Numbered from the stretch's first letter, positions 19,691-29,946 are shown. The stretch is 64,000 nt of DNA from Gracilaria gracilis (GCA_030374805.1 JARGSG010000200.1:248001-312000); one strand, 5' to 3'. Notes: a model not told the origin generated them from the letters alone. Numbers and translations: made by a program.

Positions 19691-20803
19691 ATGAAGATGA
19701 ACTCTTTGGGCCCTCCCCTTCCTCGTTCCTCCACAATTGGGTCATATGTATCGAACGAATCTGCTTTCACTGTACAAACGCACACATTAGTGTACAGCCA
19801 ATGTGTGTATCTAAGCGTTTTTACATCGGTTGCTTGCTTCATTCTCAGCGCAGCTGAGGCTGTTGCGCATATTCCTATTTCGGTGAAAGAGAGCGGAGCC
19901 ACTTTCTGGTTCCTCAAATTCATACTTGAAGCGGTCCTCAGTGTCTTTTACGCTGTTGTTGCGGATGCCTTCATCACATTTTCTGCATACGTTGTTCTTT
20001 TATTAGACGTGATTCCTGCGTTGGGAACATGTTTGTGGGTTACAGCAAGTTCTGCATTAAGTGTGGCTGTACTACGGGACAACACTGCTTTGTTTGCAGA
20101 TTTTTCGCCTTTCTGCTTCAAGTTCGTAGCATTCGGAAGCCTTATCATCGCAAATGTCGCAGGAATGGTCTTGCCCAACCTGTTACATTTCGGGTTAAAT
20201 GATGGATCAAATGTTCGGGAATACACATTTCCTATTTCTGCAAATTCCTTCGAAGCGGGTCAATGTGCGCATGAAGTGCACTCTCCGTGGTTAACATCCC
20301 TCACGCGCAAGCTGCAATCATTATCCGTGCCAAGAGATGTGCAAACTGTTTACGAATCCATCGTAGAAAATTCTGAACGTTTTCTCGGTGGGGAAGATTC
20401 CAGTTCCTTTCCACATGTATTCCGTTCCTGGCAGTCTGGGTCAGCAAGAGTTTCTTCTGTCTTGGTGCGAAGAAGATTGTTCTGTTTGGTCGGATATTTG
20501 ATTGAAACATTTGCTATATTTGCAGTTATTGCCATTGTCACTTCAAGTGATCCAACGAAGGTTGGCCATGAGCATGTGGGGGTGTATTTTCTTGATTGGC
20601 TTCCAATTTGGGTGATCTGGTTACTGTGCATTTTGTGCTTATCGGCGTTTTCGAAATATCGGCACGCCTTCTTGAACATCAACGCCACGTTTACTACTAT
20701 TCTTGAACACGATAGCTGGATGCTGCAAGAGCTTTCAAGGAGCTTGCGCTCGGCAATCTTCAGTGTACCCGTGTGGGACCGGAAAAGGTTTGTATCGAGC
20801 TAG
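19691..20803 (+). CDS. Multi-pass membrane protein, unknown family
   Basis: 370 residues, intronless as read, ending in TAG. I do not recognise the family. Hydrophobic segments at about residues 33-56, 71-95, 97-125, 140-165, 265-287 and 300-325 suggest five or six membrane helices. A soluble loop (about 170-260) contains Ser-rich and charged stretches, and a short basic tail ends the protein. Two in-frame ATGs (19691, 19697) could start it; the first is used. The frame spans AT-rich host DNA, is far longer than its competitors and lies outside all recognised mobile elements, so it is probably a host gene. Promoter elements were not clear. Confidence 0.75.
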   Translation: MKMNSLGPPLPRSSTIGSYVSNESAFTVQTHTLVYSQCVYLSVFTSVACFILSAAEAVAHIPISVKESGATFWFLKFILEAVLSVFYAVVADAFITFSAYVVLLLDVIPALGTCLWVTASSALSVAVLRDNTALFADFSPFCFKFVAFGSLIIANVAGMVLPNLLHFGLNDGSNVREYTFPISANSFEAGQCAHEVHSPWLTSLTRKLQSLSVPRDVQTVYESIVENSERFLGGEDSSSFPHVFRSWQSGSARVSSVLVRRRLFCLVGYLIETFAIFAVIAIVTSSDPTKVGHEHVGVYFLDWLPIWVIWLLCILCLSAFSKYRHAFLNINATFTTILEHDSWMLQELSRSLRSAIFSVPVWDRKRFVSS

Positions 20804-21078
20804 ATTCCGAACGTAGACCAGGTGAAGTCGAAGCACATTCATTTCAGCAGAATTGCACGGAGCCAGTCGTGCTATGCGGTATGGACTCTGTGATTTGGAA
20901 TTAGCTTATACTATGCCCCCTCCAAGCATCTTAGAACAGCCTTGGACACCGCGTGAAGAAAATGAACATAACTTTGGCACAGGGTCTTTTGCATTGGAAG
21001 GATGGTTGCTTGGAACTCTGATATCTCAGAATACTTTAGCGTTAGATATTTCCTGTCATTTGATGTTATTGTGGTACT

Positions 21079-21886
21079 CTCTCCCGGGAACAGCGGGAAA
21101 ACCGCCTTTTTGAGCTAAAGGGTATATTCAGGGTGTTTAAATTAGATAGTGCCTAAGAACCAGAGGGACACGTTCACACCCATAATATGGGAAACCCCTC
21201 AGTTTTGTAACCCTTACGGGAACATACCAGACAATTTCTGAAAGTAGGCACTAACTAATTGCACGGGAAAAGCGCATAGTTTGGGCTAAACTTACGCTCA
21301 AAGTGTGCACTTACAAATTATTGTCTAATATATAATTCCTACATAGAAAGACTTCAGGAGATATGAGGTATAGTTCTACTCTACTCATCGTAACCCATAT
21401 GCGTATGTCATACTTGAGACTACACCTCAACGCCGGGCGGAGTTATAAGCTTTGTAAAAATGAAACTTTATGTTATTCTGAGCTATTTTGCACATTTTCG
21501 AAGGGCTATAAAAAGCAATGCAGAGAGGCTATGTCAATTGCTTTTAGATCTTTCTGTAGTTCAACGTGAGTGCATTGAAGGAGCCTGTCTTTCAACAAAT
21601 GAAACTGCGGTGGCGCTCAATGAGCGTCAAGTTAACAACTGAACAACGAACATTTTACAAATGTTCCCGTGCACACTTTCGTGTTCACTTTCAATTTTCT
21701 TTCAAAGATCACACCTAAAAAAATTACATATATTTCAAACTTCACCCCCTTTTTCTAGTTTTCGTGTCTCCTGAAATTTGGCAGGAGTGCCTATTTTTCC
21801 TACATATAACACAAAGGGCATGTTTTATGGAACATACCCTCTGCATACCACAACAAGGCGTTTTTCCCGCTGTTCCCCGTAGGGAG
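21079..21886. repeat. Inverted repeat pair enclosing ~800 bp
   Basis: The left arm (CCCGGGAACAGCGGGAAAA, near 21083) recurs inverted at 21851-21886, where the minus strand reads ACGGGGAACAGCGGGAAAAA. The enclosed DNA has no gene. It could be a decayed foldback or MITE-type element. Confidence 0.55.
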
Positions 21887-21888
21887 CA

Positions 21889-21930
21889 ATAAATATCGTG
21901 TACAGCGTGCACGCTGTACACGATATTTAT
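21889..21930. repeat. 42-bp perfect palindrome
   Basis: Two 21-nt arms meet without a spacer at GCGTG|CACGC; the outer ends are ATAAATATCGTG and CACGATATTTAT. A third half-copy (TGTACACGATATTTATA) follows near 21997-22013, and TGTACACGATAT recurs at 24900. Confidence 0.95.
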
Positions 21931-21942
21931 ACTGGGCCCATA

Positions 21943-22019
21943 ACTATGAAAAACAACTGAGCAACTCCGGCGCTCTGCCTGGTTGCTCCGCACACTGTAC
22001 ACGATATTTATAGCTACAT
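21943..22019 (-). repeat. Inverted LTR-type fragment
   Basis: On the minus strand it reads CTATAAATATCGTGTACAG ... GCGCCGGAGTTGCTCAGTTG, matching the TATA-plus-leader part of the element 3 LTR (CGCCGGAGTTGCTCAG core) in the same order. Confidence 0.6.
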
Positions 22020-22211
22020 AGTACTATAAAAGGAAGGAGCGACGCTTCGAGCGAAAAAAAAGTAGGCTTAACATAAGGTGAACTACAAGGGTATGTGTGC
22101 ACACATGCATTTCCTTTATTGATAAGAATCGATTGCTTCTCACCAGAATCTCAATTGAACTGTCAAGGCAACAAGGCGTTGCAGCGCTTTTGCTGGCTGT
22201 GTACCAGACCT

Positions 22212-24236
22212 TCATTCTAATGACTGATTCTCGGTCAGGGACTTCTTCTTTGCCTTTAACTCGTGCTTCAAACAGATCAGCTTGCGGTCAATGTCGTCCA
22301 GAATTTCTTGAATCTCCGTCATTTCCGTCTCGCAGCGCGAAACAGCACGCATGTAATTAGTACGGTCACTGTCGTAAGCATGTTCTTCATCTTGTTCGTT
22401 GGAGCCCGGCTTCTCATTTTCTTCCTCTACCTTTTCGGCCTCCGTGTATTGATGATCGCTCAAAGTTTCTAGACGTCTTCGATGCAAACCCCTCTTTCTC
22501 GAAAGCAACTCGATTTTTCTTTCAACTTGGAGAATTTTGTACAGCCGTTCGCTTGTTCTTTTCGCAATCATGTTGTTCTTTTCCAAGTTCGCAATGCGTT
22601 TCACCGAGACATTATCCAATAAAGGGATTTCAACATCCTTTGTTACCTTCTCAACTACTACCAGGCTACATCGCTCTTTAGAACTTGCTCGACCTTGAAA
22701 AAGAGCCATAGTTCTATTTGCACTATCAGTGCCAGGATATGGCTGTATAACAACTGGTTTGCTTTCTTGTTCAGCACCTCCCACCACTTTCAGGTTTTTG
22801 CACCATTTTGCGTCGCTCTCAACTTCTGCACGAGAGCTTTGTCTGGTCCGGTGAAGAACCAAAATGTCCACATCTCGACCTGTTAAATTGTGAAGTACGT
22901 ATTGCACAGTCCTGCGGAACATGACTGTGGCAAGCAACTTGTTGCCAACCTTTGAGTATGCAATAACTTTCTCCATGACAGATTCCGATGTGGACTTTCC
23001 ACGGATACCAGTAGACTTTCTAAACACGGACAGGTATGATTCCCCCGTCCTGAGGAAGCTTAAGAAGATCCAACACGTTGATTCAATTTCATGGGAGCAA
23101 AACTGTCCATGACCCTGGTCCAGATGTCTCCCAGATGTATTGCGAATAAAAAAACCCAACCCACATCGTTCACTTCTCGAGCTATAGAAGTGAACCAGGC
23201 CACCTTCGCAATGCGTTTCGAACAAAGGAACTCTTGCACATTCGCCCTCTTTCAACGACAACAAAGTTTTAGCGAACTCTGTTCGGGAAGAGTCATTGTT
23301 TCCTTCGATTGACGCTTGAGAAGTGTAGGTGCTGGAAGTTTCAAAGATTTTGTCGACGTCAGACTCAGCTGTTCTCGTCAGCTCTTCCCTTTCACTTGAG
23401 CTTTCGCTCTTGCCCGAGACAAAATCTTCCTCTGCCGCATCTTTGTACATGTCTTGGTTTGGATTGCTCGGGTAAATTTTCCTTTGAAGCGTTACTTCCA
23501 CATCCTCCAAGTCACAAGACAGAGGGTTAGAAATTGTTGCAAAGCACTTGAGGAGCATCTTGGGAAAGATTCCATAGGCCGAAACTCCTTCCGGCATAGA
23601 GGCCGAGTACGAGATACTGAACGGAGTCCCGCTCACATTTTGCGAATACGAAACGCTAACAATGCCGGGCCCAGAGCCATTGGTAGCAACTGTAATACGG
23701 TAGCATTCCTTCGTATCCATATCAAACTCTTTCGATGTGGTATACTTTTTCAGCTGTGCAGACGCGGAACTGTTCCTAAAGCTAATGGAGGTAACGGTTT
23801 CGATGTCGTAAGCAGAGACCTGCGAGTCACGAAGCAAAAGTACGCTGGACTTGGCGCCCTTTTGTGCGGTGTGATTCCTAAGTCCGATCAGGTGACCCTC
23901 GGCGCAGTCATTTGCCATGAAAAGCTGAACGTAAGCCCCCTGCTGCTCGTGGACCAGATCTCTCCAAGCGTCTTCTGCTCGAATGTTAAGTTTGTTTGGA
24001 GAGAATGAAGAGGACGGAAAAGTGATGCGTGGAGTGGTTCCTCGACTATCCGAAACTTGCAGTGTGTCGATTACACGCTCCATCTGTCCACGGGGCACGA
24101 GGAAGAAGAGCTGTTCAGAATCAACGATAGAAGCTTGCAGCCGTACTCGAATGAACCCATCGAGGCAGATGATGAGAGACTTGGGCGGAATGCGCCTCGG
24201 AAGGGACGGAGAGCCGTTTTGCTGAGACTTGTTCAT
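22212..24236 (-). CDS. 674-residue coiled-coil protein, unknown function
   Basis: One long open frame from ATG at 24236 to TGA at 22212-22214. The first 260 residues are beta-rich in appearance. A Ser/Glu-rich acidic linker (about 275-330) follows, then a second beta-type region with CWIFLSFLRTGESYL and VQYVLHNLTGRDVDILVLHR. Residues about 545-670 are strongly charged with coiled-coil heptads and a Glu-rich insert. The two-part layout vaguely recalls DUF4139-type proteins, but I would not assign that family without a profile search. No signal peptide or membrane helix. It lies between intergenic repeats, divergent from nothing obvious, and looks like a real host gene by length. Confidence 0.75.
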   Translation of the reverse strand: MNKSQQNGSPSLPRRIPPKSLIICLDGFIRVRLQASIVDSEQLFFLVPRGQMERVIDTLQVSDSRGTTPRITFPSSSFSPNKLNIRAEDAWRDLVHEQQGAYVQLFMANDCAEGHLIGLRNHTAQKGAKSSVLLLRDSQVSAYDIETVTSISFRNSSASAQLKKYTTSKEFDMDTKECYRITVATNGSGPGIVSVSYSQNVSGTPFSISYSASMPEGVSAYGIFPKMLLKCFATISNPLSCDLEDVEVTLQRKIYPSNPNQDMYKDAAEEDFVSGKSESSSEREELTRTAESDVDKIFETSSTYTSQASIEGNNDSSRTEFAKTLLSLKEGECARVPLFETHCEGGLVHFYSSRSERCGLGFFIRNTSGRHLDQGHGQFCSHEIESTCWIFLSFLRTGESYLSVFRKSTGIRGKSTSESVMEKVIAYSKVGNKLLATVMFRRTVQYVLHNLTGRDVDILVLHRTRQSSRAEVESDAKWCKNLKVVGGAEQESKPVVIQPYPGTDSANRTMALFQGRASSKERCSLVVVEKVTKDVEIPLLDNVSVKRIANLEKNNMIAKRTSERLYKILQVERKIELLSRKRGLHRRRLETLSDHQYTEAEKVEEENEKPGSNEQDEEHAYDSDRTNYMRAVSRCETEMTEIQEILDDIDRKLICLKHELKAKKKSLTENQSLE

Positions 24237-25603
24237 AATATGGTGCTAAGTGCTTTCCGAAAAGAGTAGAAGGAATTTGATAAGAGCACAGTTGTGGCGG
24301 GTGTGATGTGGAGGGTTGATCAGTCTGGGTTGATGGGTTTGTGAAGGGCAGCAGCTTGTGAATGGCTCTTATGTAGCTTCACTGGCGATTGTGGCATTGT
24401 TGCTACCTATTGCCGATAAAGACGCAGCAGGGAAGCAACAGCTCAATTTGTATCCTTAGAGGATGGTTTATATTGACATCCGTAGACCTAACGCAAGGCG
24501 AGAGCGCCACGCACACAGTATTTGTGCGCAGAGCAACACCGGATGCACAGCAATGCACCGGTTGTGTGCACTGGCCAAATAAAATAGCGCGACCGTTTAG
24601 CACGGCGCTCTGCCCGCCGACGGTCAACTATGCGCGCACTTCGCTCCACCTCTTTCGCCCCCGCTCGCGCGCTACAGTTTACGCAGCAATACGCGATTTG
24701 CTCGTGGAGAGCTTATGTCCAGTACACGCAATGTTGTATCAACACTAACAGCAAGGCAATGACGGTGAACTCATGGCGTTGCAACACGAGCATAACAGCA
24801 AGACTCAAGGTGTTCCACTTTTTCCCAGACCTTTATCGGAAATGCATCCATACTTTGGAACTACACAATTTTTTGAGAATAGACTTGCAAAAATAGCATT
24901 GTACACGATATACTCGGAAATAGCTGTCACATTTCATGCAGATTTACATTTTGCGTAAAAGCTGGATGGCCGCAAAACGGATTTAACAACAATTCAAAAA
25001 CAAGGTAGATAAGGAAAAGGAATCGTAAATATTAAACAATAAATTAGATACGCAAAGAATGAGTAGTTGCGGAAAACCGTGATCTTCTCTTATGTTCTTT
25101 GCAAAAAACCAGCTAAAAGGGCCCCTTCTTACCTTTTCCTTTAGTTCAATTGCAAAGAAAACAGTTCGCCATACAGACTGTGCTAAAGTCAAAGAATTTT
25201 ATATTTTGCGAGTGACGTCAAAGAATAGAGGCAGTTTTGACGAAATGTTCTGAGAGAAAAATTGCCTCTTCTTACGCATTTCCTCATTAGTTGTCAAAAA
25301 GGTCAATCTTTCTTTATAATCGAGTATACTGTTCTTTTCAACCAGTTTTCCTATATATTTGTCAAAATGCTTTATTATAATGACTATTGTAAATATCTTT
25401 AACAATATGAGATAGCGCATATTTGCCCAAATACAGACTTTCTGTCGAACTACTTGCTATTTGTTCGAAAGATCTATTGGTCTTTTCTTATTTTTACATA
25501 TTCTTACAGAAGAGAGTTGGTACATCTGGATAGTACGTGACCTAAGGAAATGTCCGTCGTCGTCCATCATGACATTGCACTTGGTGCCCACTCGCCGCGC
25601 TGA
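24237..25603. other. Intergenic region
   Basis: No gene supported. The part just upstream of 24236 is likely the promoter of the minus-strand gene. 24960-25450 is AT-rich with only short frames. One copy of the TGTACACGATAT word lies at 24900. Confidence 0.6.
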
Positions 25604-26221
25604 CGTCGCCAGACCGCCACACAACCGCCCATTGCCGCGGGCCCTCGCCCTCCAGCGCATGTCGCATTCTACGAACAGCTGGCCAAATGCGTCACCGCCG
25701 AACATTTCCGCAGCCTGCCTGGGTCTCGCGTGCCCATCCCGCTGCTGTTTGGGATAAAAATGAACGAAGTCATCGACGCTGGCGAGTACAACTGGGTCGG
25801 CATCTTTGGTCAGCATCGCTTTCATAAAATCCCTCCCAATTGTTCTTCCGGTGCTGGGCTATTTGGCATCGTCCTGGAGCGAACCTAGAGCGGTTCATAT
25901 GTTCTGTACGAGTACCACGCCGGTGAGGATGATTTTAGCCTGCCCTTGAGAACCGAGGTGAAAAGAACGCGTGACAGAGAGGTCATCACTGACGAGTGTT
26001 TTGCCGACGCTGTGCGCAGGTTGTACAACGCAAAATTCAAGGTCGCCTGTCTTTCTTCGACGTACGTTGAACCGCTTCTAGCCGAAATGTTTGGACCCGA
26101 GCCGAAGAGAGAACTCCAGCTTGAGTATTTTTCAACATTGTACATGACCGTCAAGGATTTGGACGGCTTTGGCGCCATGAAGTGGGTGAACCCACACGGA
26201 GGTACCTATTTCCGAGTTTGA
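25604..26221 (+). pseudogene. Possible gene fragment, unrecognised
   Basis: Two neighbouring plus-strand frames read like protein and not chance: 25604-25888 (AHVAFYEQLAKCVTAEHF, then GEYNWVGIFGQHRFHKIPP) and 25907-26221 (DECFADAVRRLYNAKF, then YFSTLYMTVKDLDGFGAMKW, stop TGA). They lie in different frames with a TAG between them, so this is either a decayed gene or exons of a spliced one. No good start codon was found for the first part. The first part is GC-rich compared with the flanks, which may indicate transfer. Family not recognised. Confidence 0.4.
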
Positions 26222-27483
26222 AACCCGATTCTTTCTATTGACGATCTTGGATGGTCCCGGAATTCGAACAGTCTACCAGGAGCAAGACGATATCGGATTT
26301 TCTTCTCGGAGTCTATCGTGTATGATGTTTGAATAGTGGGTGTCACAAAATTCAAATCCTGGGTTACCATAGTGCAAGTTACCGTCGCGTAACCCACAGC
26401 TGCGGGTTTAATCACCGCAATAATGGCTGGCAGCTGCATTTTACTTAGTGTCGTGCTGAAGCCCGACAGCAAAGAGCACGGCGGAAACAGAGCGTCAAGC
26501 TTCAAGCCGCACACAGCACTACAAGCCGTGCGACGTGCTACAAGCTGGACGCCAGGCTTCAAGCCACGCTTCGTGTCTGTGAGGGCTTACAGCCACCGTA
26601 ACAGACACTGAAGAGAATACGCTGAGCTTGAAGTAGTCGTTTGTGTCACTGTAGAACATGACTCCCTAGCAACGTACGTTTTGTAGAACCGTCCGCGGGT
26701 CTCCATAAAAAGCCTGAAATCAAGATGTACTCCATTTTCTTGGCCTAGCACACTTTCTGGAAGGCATCTTTTTAGCTCTTTTGAGAAAATGACTACCATG
26801 AATGACTATTTTCTAAAGTGCATAGTCAGTCAAAAGTAAAAAAAAAAGAGCTAGTCAGTCAGTCACAAATACAGGCCTGATTTTCACATTCAGTTAAAGA
26901 GACCATTGGTTCCTATCTTAAAAACTATCTTGAAACTCGTTCTGGTGGCGGACGGACGCGGAATATTTTTTAATCCCTTTTTCAGTTCAACTCATGCTCT
27001 CCAAAACAATCAAACATCTTTCGAAAATGGTATCACCTTTCACAAAATTCGTATATAAACACATTTTAATTGAAAACTATTTACGAGGTGTGACTAGGAA
27101 TGCAAGCAGCTTTTATTCCACAGCCCACAATTACTAAAAGACATTTGCTAAAAGACGAATGTAATCGTCTTCATCGTCTTCATCTGCAGTCATAATGACA
27201 AATATATAGAGTATGCCAACCAATCTATTTGTATGAATATGGAGCAAAAGAATCCTATCGGCAGCTTAGATTCTTGACATATTGCTTCTAGTTCACAAAC
27301 CCACACTTTCACTAGCTTCCGATGCAGATTAGAAACAGTTTAAGTAAACATCCCAAATGAGATGAACTCCACCCAGATACAAAGCCAGAATCGAGCTCTT
27401 CACACAAGGCGAACAAAGAAGTACCATCGACTTGCTTATCACTCAATCAAACCTCTTTTACGTAAGAAAGACTATCGTTCTCC
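26222..27483. other. Intergenic region
   Basis: Nothing identifiable. Short frames only, and no match to the repeat families of this window. Contains short direct CAAGCT/CAAGCC-type words around 26490-26560. Confidence 0.6.
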
Positions 27484-28479
27484 ATGGATCGCGACAACAC
27501 ACACAAGCCTCATAGAGCTTCTGCGGGTCGCAAGAGGGCACGAAGTCAAAGCTCTGCCGTCTCGGCATCTGGCTCCGCTTCAAATGGCACCTCCAATATG
27601 CCCCCCGTGGACCAAGTGCTTCAGCGTAGCCAAAGAAATGGTGGTGTACATGCGCAGCCCGCTGATACAATGGCCCCAATTGGTAGCTTGGTCCAAGCGG
27701 CAACTCAAAATCGCAGCACTGAGTGCCTTCCATCCGTGGATCCCAATCGCAACTCTGAACGGCTTCCCTCTGTACACCATGTACGCAGGCAAAGTCAAAG
27801 ATATGCGACTGAAATGCCCGCACCTGCTCGTTCTACAGCAATTCCTAGCTTGCAACATCTGTTGCGAAGCGCCCGTGGTAGCAACACAGGCTCGCTGCAA
27901 CGAAGCTTGGGTGCGCACCGTACACCAAACCCGACCACTAGCCGTGAGCAGCCCAACCAGATGTGGCGAGTTCAAGCGCCTCCGGCAGCGGCTCCCTCCA
28001 GTCGGCACCATGAGGCAGGTCCGTTTTCAGCACCAGATCGCAGGTCAGCTTCTGGGCGCCCACTGCCGAAAGCTCCGAGAGGAGCGCCGGGTCCGTCCAA
28101 CATGACGGGAACTTCTCACGTGGTTGCTGCCAGTGGCGGTATAGGCAGCTCTCAGACGCAGACACAAGCATCCGGCAGTGGGCTCCTCCAGCAACCAAAC
28201 GCTCCTCATGGGAACCAGCCAAGGATTCAATGTCCCGTCTGTCAAAATATGGTGTACAGTAGCACCTTCTCTGCGCATTACGTGGTTTGCAAACCGGCCG
28301 TGCATACCTGTTCGCATTGTACGTATAGCACTTCCGTTCGGGGGCACTTCGCAACACATTTGGAAACGCATTTACCGCCAGAGCAACGCCGGTTTGGCTG
28401 TCCGCTGTGCGGGAGACGTTTTGTACGAAAAAGTCACCTGCAGAGCCACATGAGAAGAATACACGCTACTGAACTTTAA
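27484..28479 (+). CDS. C2H2 zinc-finger protein
   Basis: 331 residues, intronless, ending in TAA. Three zinc fingers lie at the C terminus: CPVC with HYVVC (about 250-269, an atypical C2HC), CSHC with HFATHLETH (about 276-296) and CPLC with HLQSHMRRIH (about 306-327). The preceding 245 residues are disordered, rich in Ser, Pro, Gln, Arg and Ala. They contain a recurring short motif of the form PxVxxVxxRSQR: PPVDQVLQRSQR, LPSVHHVRRQSQR and IPSLQHLLRSAR. It probably acts in the nucleus as a sequence-specific DNA-binding regulator; the target is unknown. The start at 27484 was chosen because the overlapping frame from 27362 has no domain. An AATAAA lies 82 bp after the stop. Confidence 0.85.
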   Translation: MDRDNTHKPHRASAGRKRARSQSSAVSASGSASNGTSNMPPVDQVLQRSQRNGGVHAQPADTMAPIGSLVQAATQNRSTECLPSVDPNRNSERLPSVHHVRRQSQRYATEMPAPARSTAIPSLQHLLRSARGSNTGSLQRSLGAHRTPNPTTSREQPNQMWRVQAPPAAAPSSRHHEAGPFSAPDRRSASGRPLPKAPRGAPGPSNMTGTSHVVAASGGIGSSQTQTQASGSGLLQQPNAPHGNQPRIQCPVCQNMVYSSTFSAHYVVCKPAVHTCSHCTYSTSVRGHFATHLETHLPPEQRRFGCPLCGRRFVRKSHLQSHMRRIHATEL

Positions 28480-28560
28480 GCTTTGAACGCCAAGTTGCAG
28501 CACAAACTGGCTGTTCAAACTGCGAAGAGATGTTTGATTCGCCCACCTTGGTAGTCTATG

Positions 28561-28566
28561 AATAAA
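28561..28566 (+). terminator. Polyadenylation signal of the zinc-finger gene
   Basis: AATAAA 82 bp downstream of the TAA stop of the zinc-finger frame, in AT-richer DNA. Position fits a 3' UTR end; the cleavage site is not visible. Confidence 0.5.
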
Positions 28567-29014
28567 ACAGAGATGGATGTATACTTGTATTCGTTGACTT
28601 TGCACTTCCTCTGGCCCTCCCTCTTGTACTTCATTATGCTGTACTTTGAAGCTAACCTTCTTGTCACATTTCATTCTTGAGAGCTTGTTTTTCAAGAACG
28701 AAGAAGAATAATACGCTAGCGATCTAATAACGAATTTGCTTTAACCCTGACCATTTCCGCGCAAATATTTCCAAGTAGAGGGGTACTGCTACAGCCAAAA
28801 CCCTTCCCCTTTCACGTTATCATTGAAACAAATGCTGTTTTTAAACCCTCCACTTTTGTTGCTTTCATTTCAGTTGTAATGGCAATACTTCATTATACTC
28901 CATTTCCCGTTCTTCCCAATATATACCCGTGTTTGACCAACCAGCGGCATGCTCGGAAGGTTGCTTTAGCAAGAATGGTACCCCTCGGACTTTTTATCTT
29001 TATCTTCACATGTC
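28567..29014. other. Intergenic region between convergent genes
   Basis: Lies between the 3' ends of the zinc-finger gene (plus) and the secreted protein gene (minus). No gene seen. Confidence 0.5.
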
Positions 29015-29443
29015 TCACTGCGCCGAAGTGCCGACCGAGGCACCAGTACCGCCAACGCCGCCCATAGCCCCGTTTTGGAAGGACCCCTGGATGGAGCCAC
29101 CACCACTGACATTTCCGGATGCACCGTTTGCAACGGCACCGCTGAATACACCGTTACCACCAAAGATACCGCCCGTGTTAAACGTAGGACCCGAGGAGGT
29201 CACGCCAGGGGCGCCAAAACCGCCTTGCACATTGGCGCCAACGGCGGACGCGGTACCACCAGCTCCTCCGGCGCCACCTACAAATGTAGAGAAGTCGAAT
29301 GTTGGAAATGGCTGAAAAGCGCCGAATTGCGGAATAACCGGCACCACGAAAGGACGAACTGTTGGTGTTGGTGTGGCCAGAGGTGCAGCGTGTAGAATTG
29401 ATGCCGCGGCAGCTAGTACGAGAACGGTGAGGTTGGAGATCAT
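29015..29443 (-). CDS. Small secreted Gly-rich protein
   Basis: 142 residues from the ATG at 29443; the longer frame upstream to 29914 is judged to be 5' UTR and promoter because a TATA box lies inside it. Residues 1-19 (MISNLTVLVLAAAASILHA) form a clean signal peptide. Then a Pro/Thr/Phe-rich stretch (APLATPTPTVRPF, FQPFPTFDFSTF) precedes a Gly/Ala/Ser/Asn-rich tail with repeated GGxGG and GSFxNG-type units and no cysteine. This is typical of extracellular-matrix or wall proteins, but the family is not recognised. Ends in TGA. Convergent with the zinc-finger gene. Confidence 0.7.
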   Translation of the reverse strand: MISNLTVLVLAAAASILHAAPLATPTPTVRPFVVPVIPQFGAFQPFPTFDFSTFVGGAGGAGGTASAVGANVQGGFGAPGVTSSGPTFNTGGIFGGNGVFSGAVANGASGNVSGGGSIQGSFQNGAMGGVGGTGASVGTSAQ

Positions 29444-29566
29444 CTTTGTATGGAATTGAAAGTCAGAAAAGTGCTGTGAACTTCTGTTGAGGTTGTTGTT
29501 GTTGTCCGGAGTGCGTTGGTGCTTGAGATGACGGTAGAGACGGGGCTCAGAAGGAGAATGGGACTC

Positions 29567-29573
29567 TTTTATA
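29567..29573 (-). promoter_or_regulatory. TATA box of the secreted protein gene
   Basis: Minus strand reads CTCTATAAAAGAG, with TATAAAA at 29567-29573, about 125 bp upstream of the ATG at 29443. This implies a 5' UTR of roughly 90-100 nt and supports the shorter start. Confidence 0.65.
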
Positions 29574-29786
29574 GAGGGCACCGTTCTTGAGGCCGAACAG
29601 CTGGTGAAGGGCTCGGTGAGCACAACCTCATTAGTCCCTTGCTGATGTTGTCCATATTGTCGTAGCGAACGACTGTAGATTCTCGAGTGGTGTAAACGAC
29701 AGGAGGCAGAGGAAGCAAAGAATGACATAACGCTGGCTTTGCAGCTCACGAGACTGCCGCGCCCGCGGCAGTGAAATGGTTCATTG

Positions 29787-29946
29787 GCTGGTGTCCCCAT
29801 GTTTATTAGCAATGACCGTCTTGTCCGGCGGCATTGTACCATATCAGCCATAAGAACGCGGGTAACGCTGGTGTCCCCTTGTTTACTACCAACAACCTTC
29901 TTGTCCGGCGGCATTGCACCATATCAGCCATGAGAACGCGGGTAAC
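29787..29946. repeat. 80-bp tandem duplication
   Basis: Two adjoining units (29787-29866 and 29867-29946) starting GCTGGTGTCCCC and ending GCGGGTAACGCT, about 90% identical. They lie 340-500 bp upstream of the secreted protein ATG and could be duplicated upstream control DNA. Confidence 0.9.

Larger units (their letters stand above)
20804..22211. other. Intergenic region with inverted repeats
   Basis: No convincing gene; the 60-86-residue frames present are short and unsupported. It holds an inverted repeat pair (21079-21111 with 21851-21886), a 42-bp perfect palindrome (21889-21930) and an inverted LTR fragment (about 21943-22019). Confidence 0.6.

Noticed and set aside
20853-21113. 86-residue frame after the membrane protein
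   Set aside because: Short, no domain, and its end overlaps an inverted-repeat arm.
27362-28105. 247-residue frame overlapping the zinc-finger gene
   Set aside because: Shadow frame; the 27484-28479 frame carries the zinc fingers.
29444-29914. N-terminal extension of the secreted protein to 29914
   Set aside because: A TATA box and a tandem duplication lie inside it, and the signal peptide begins at the 29443 ATG.
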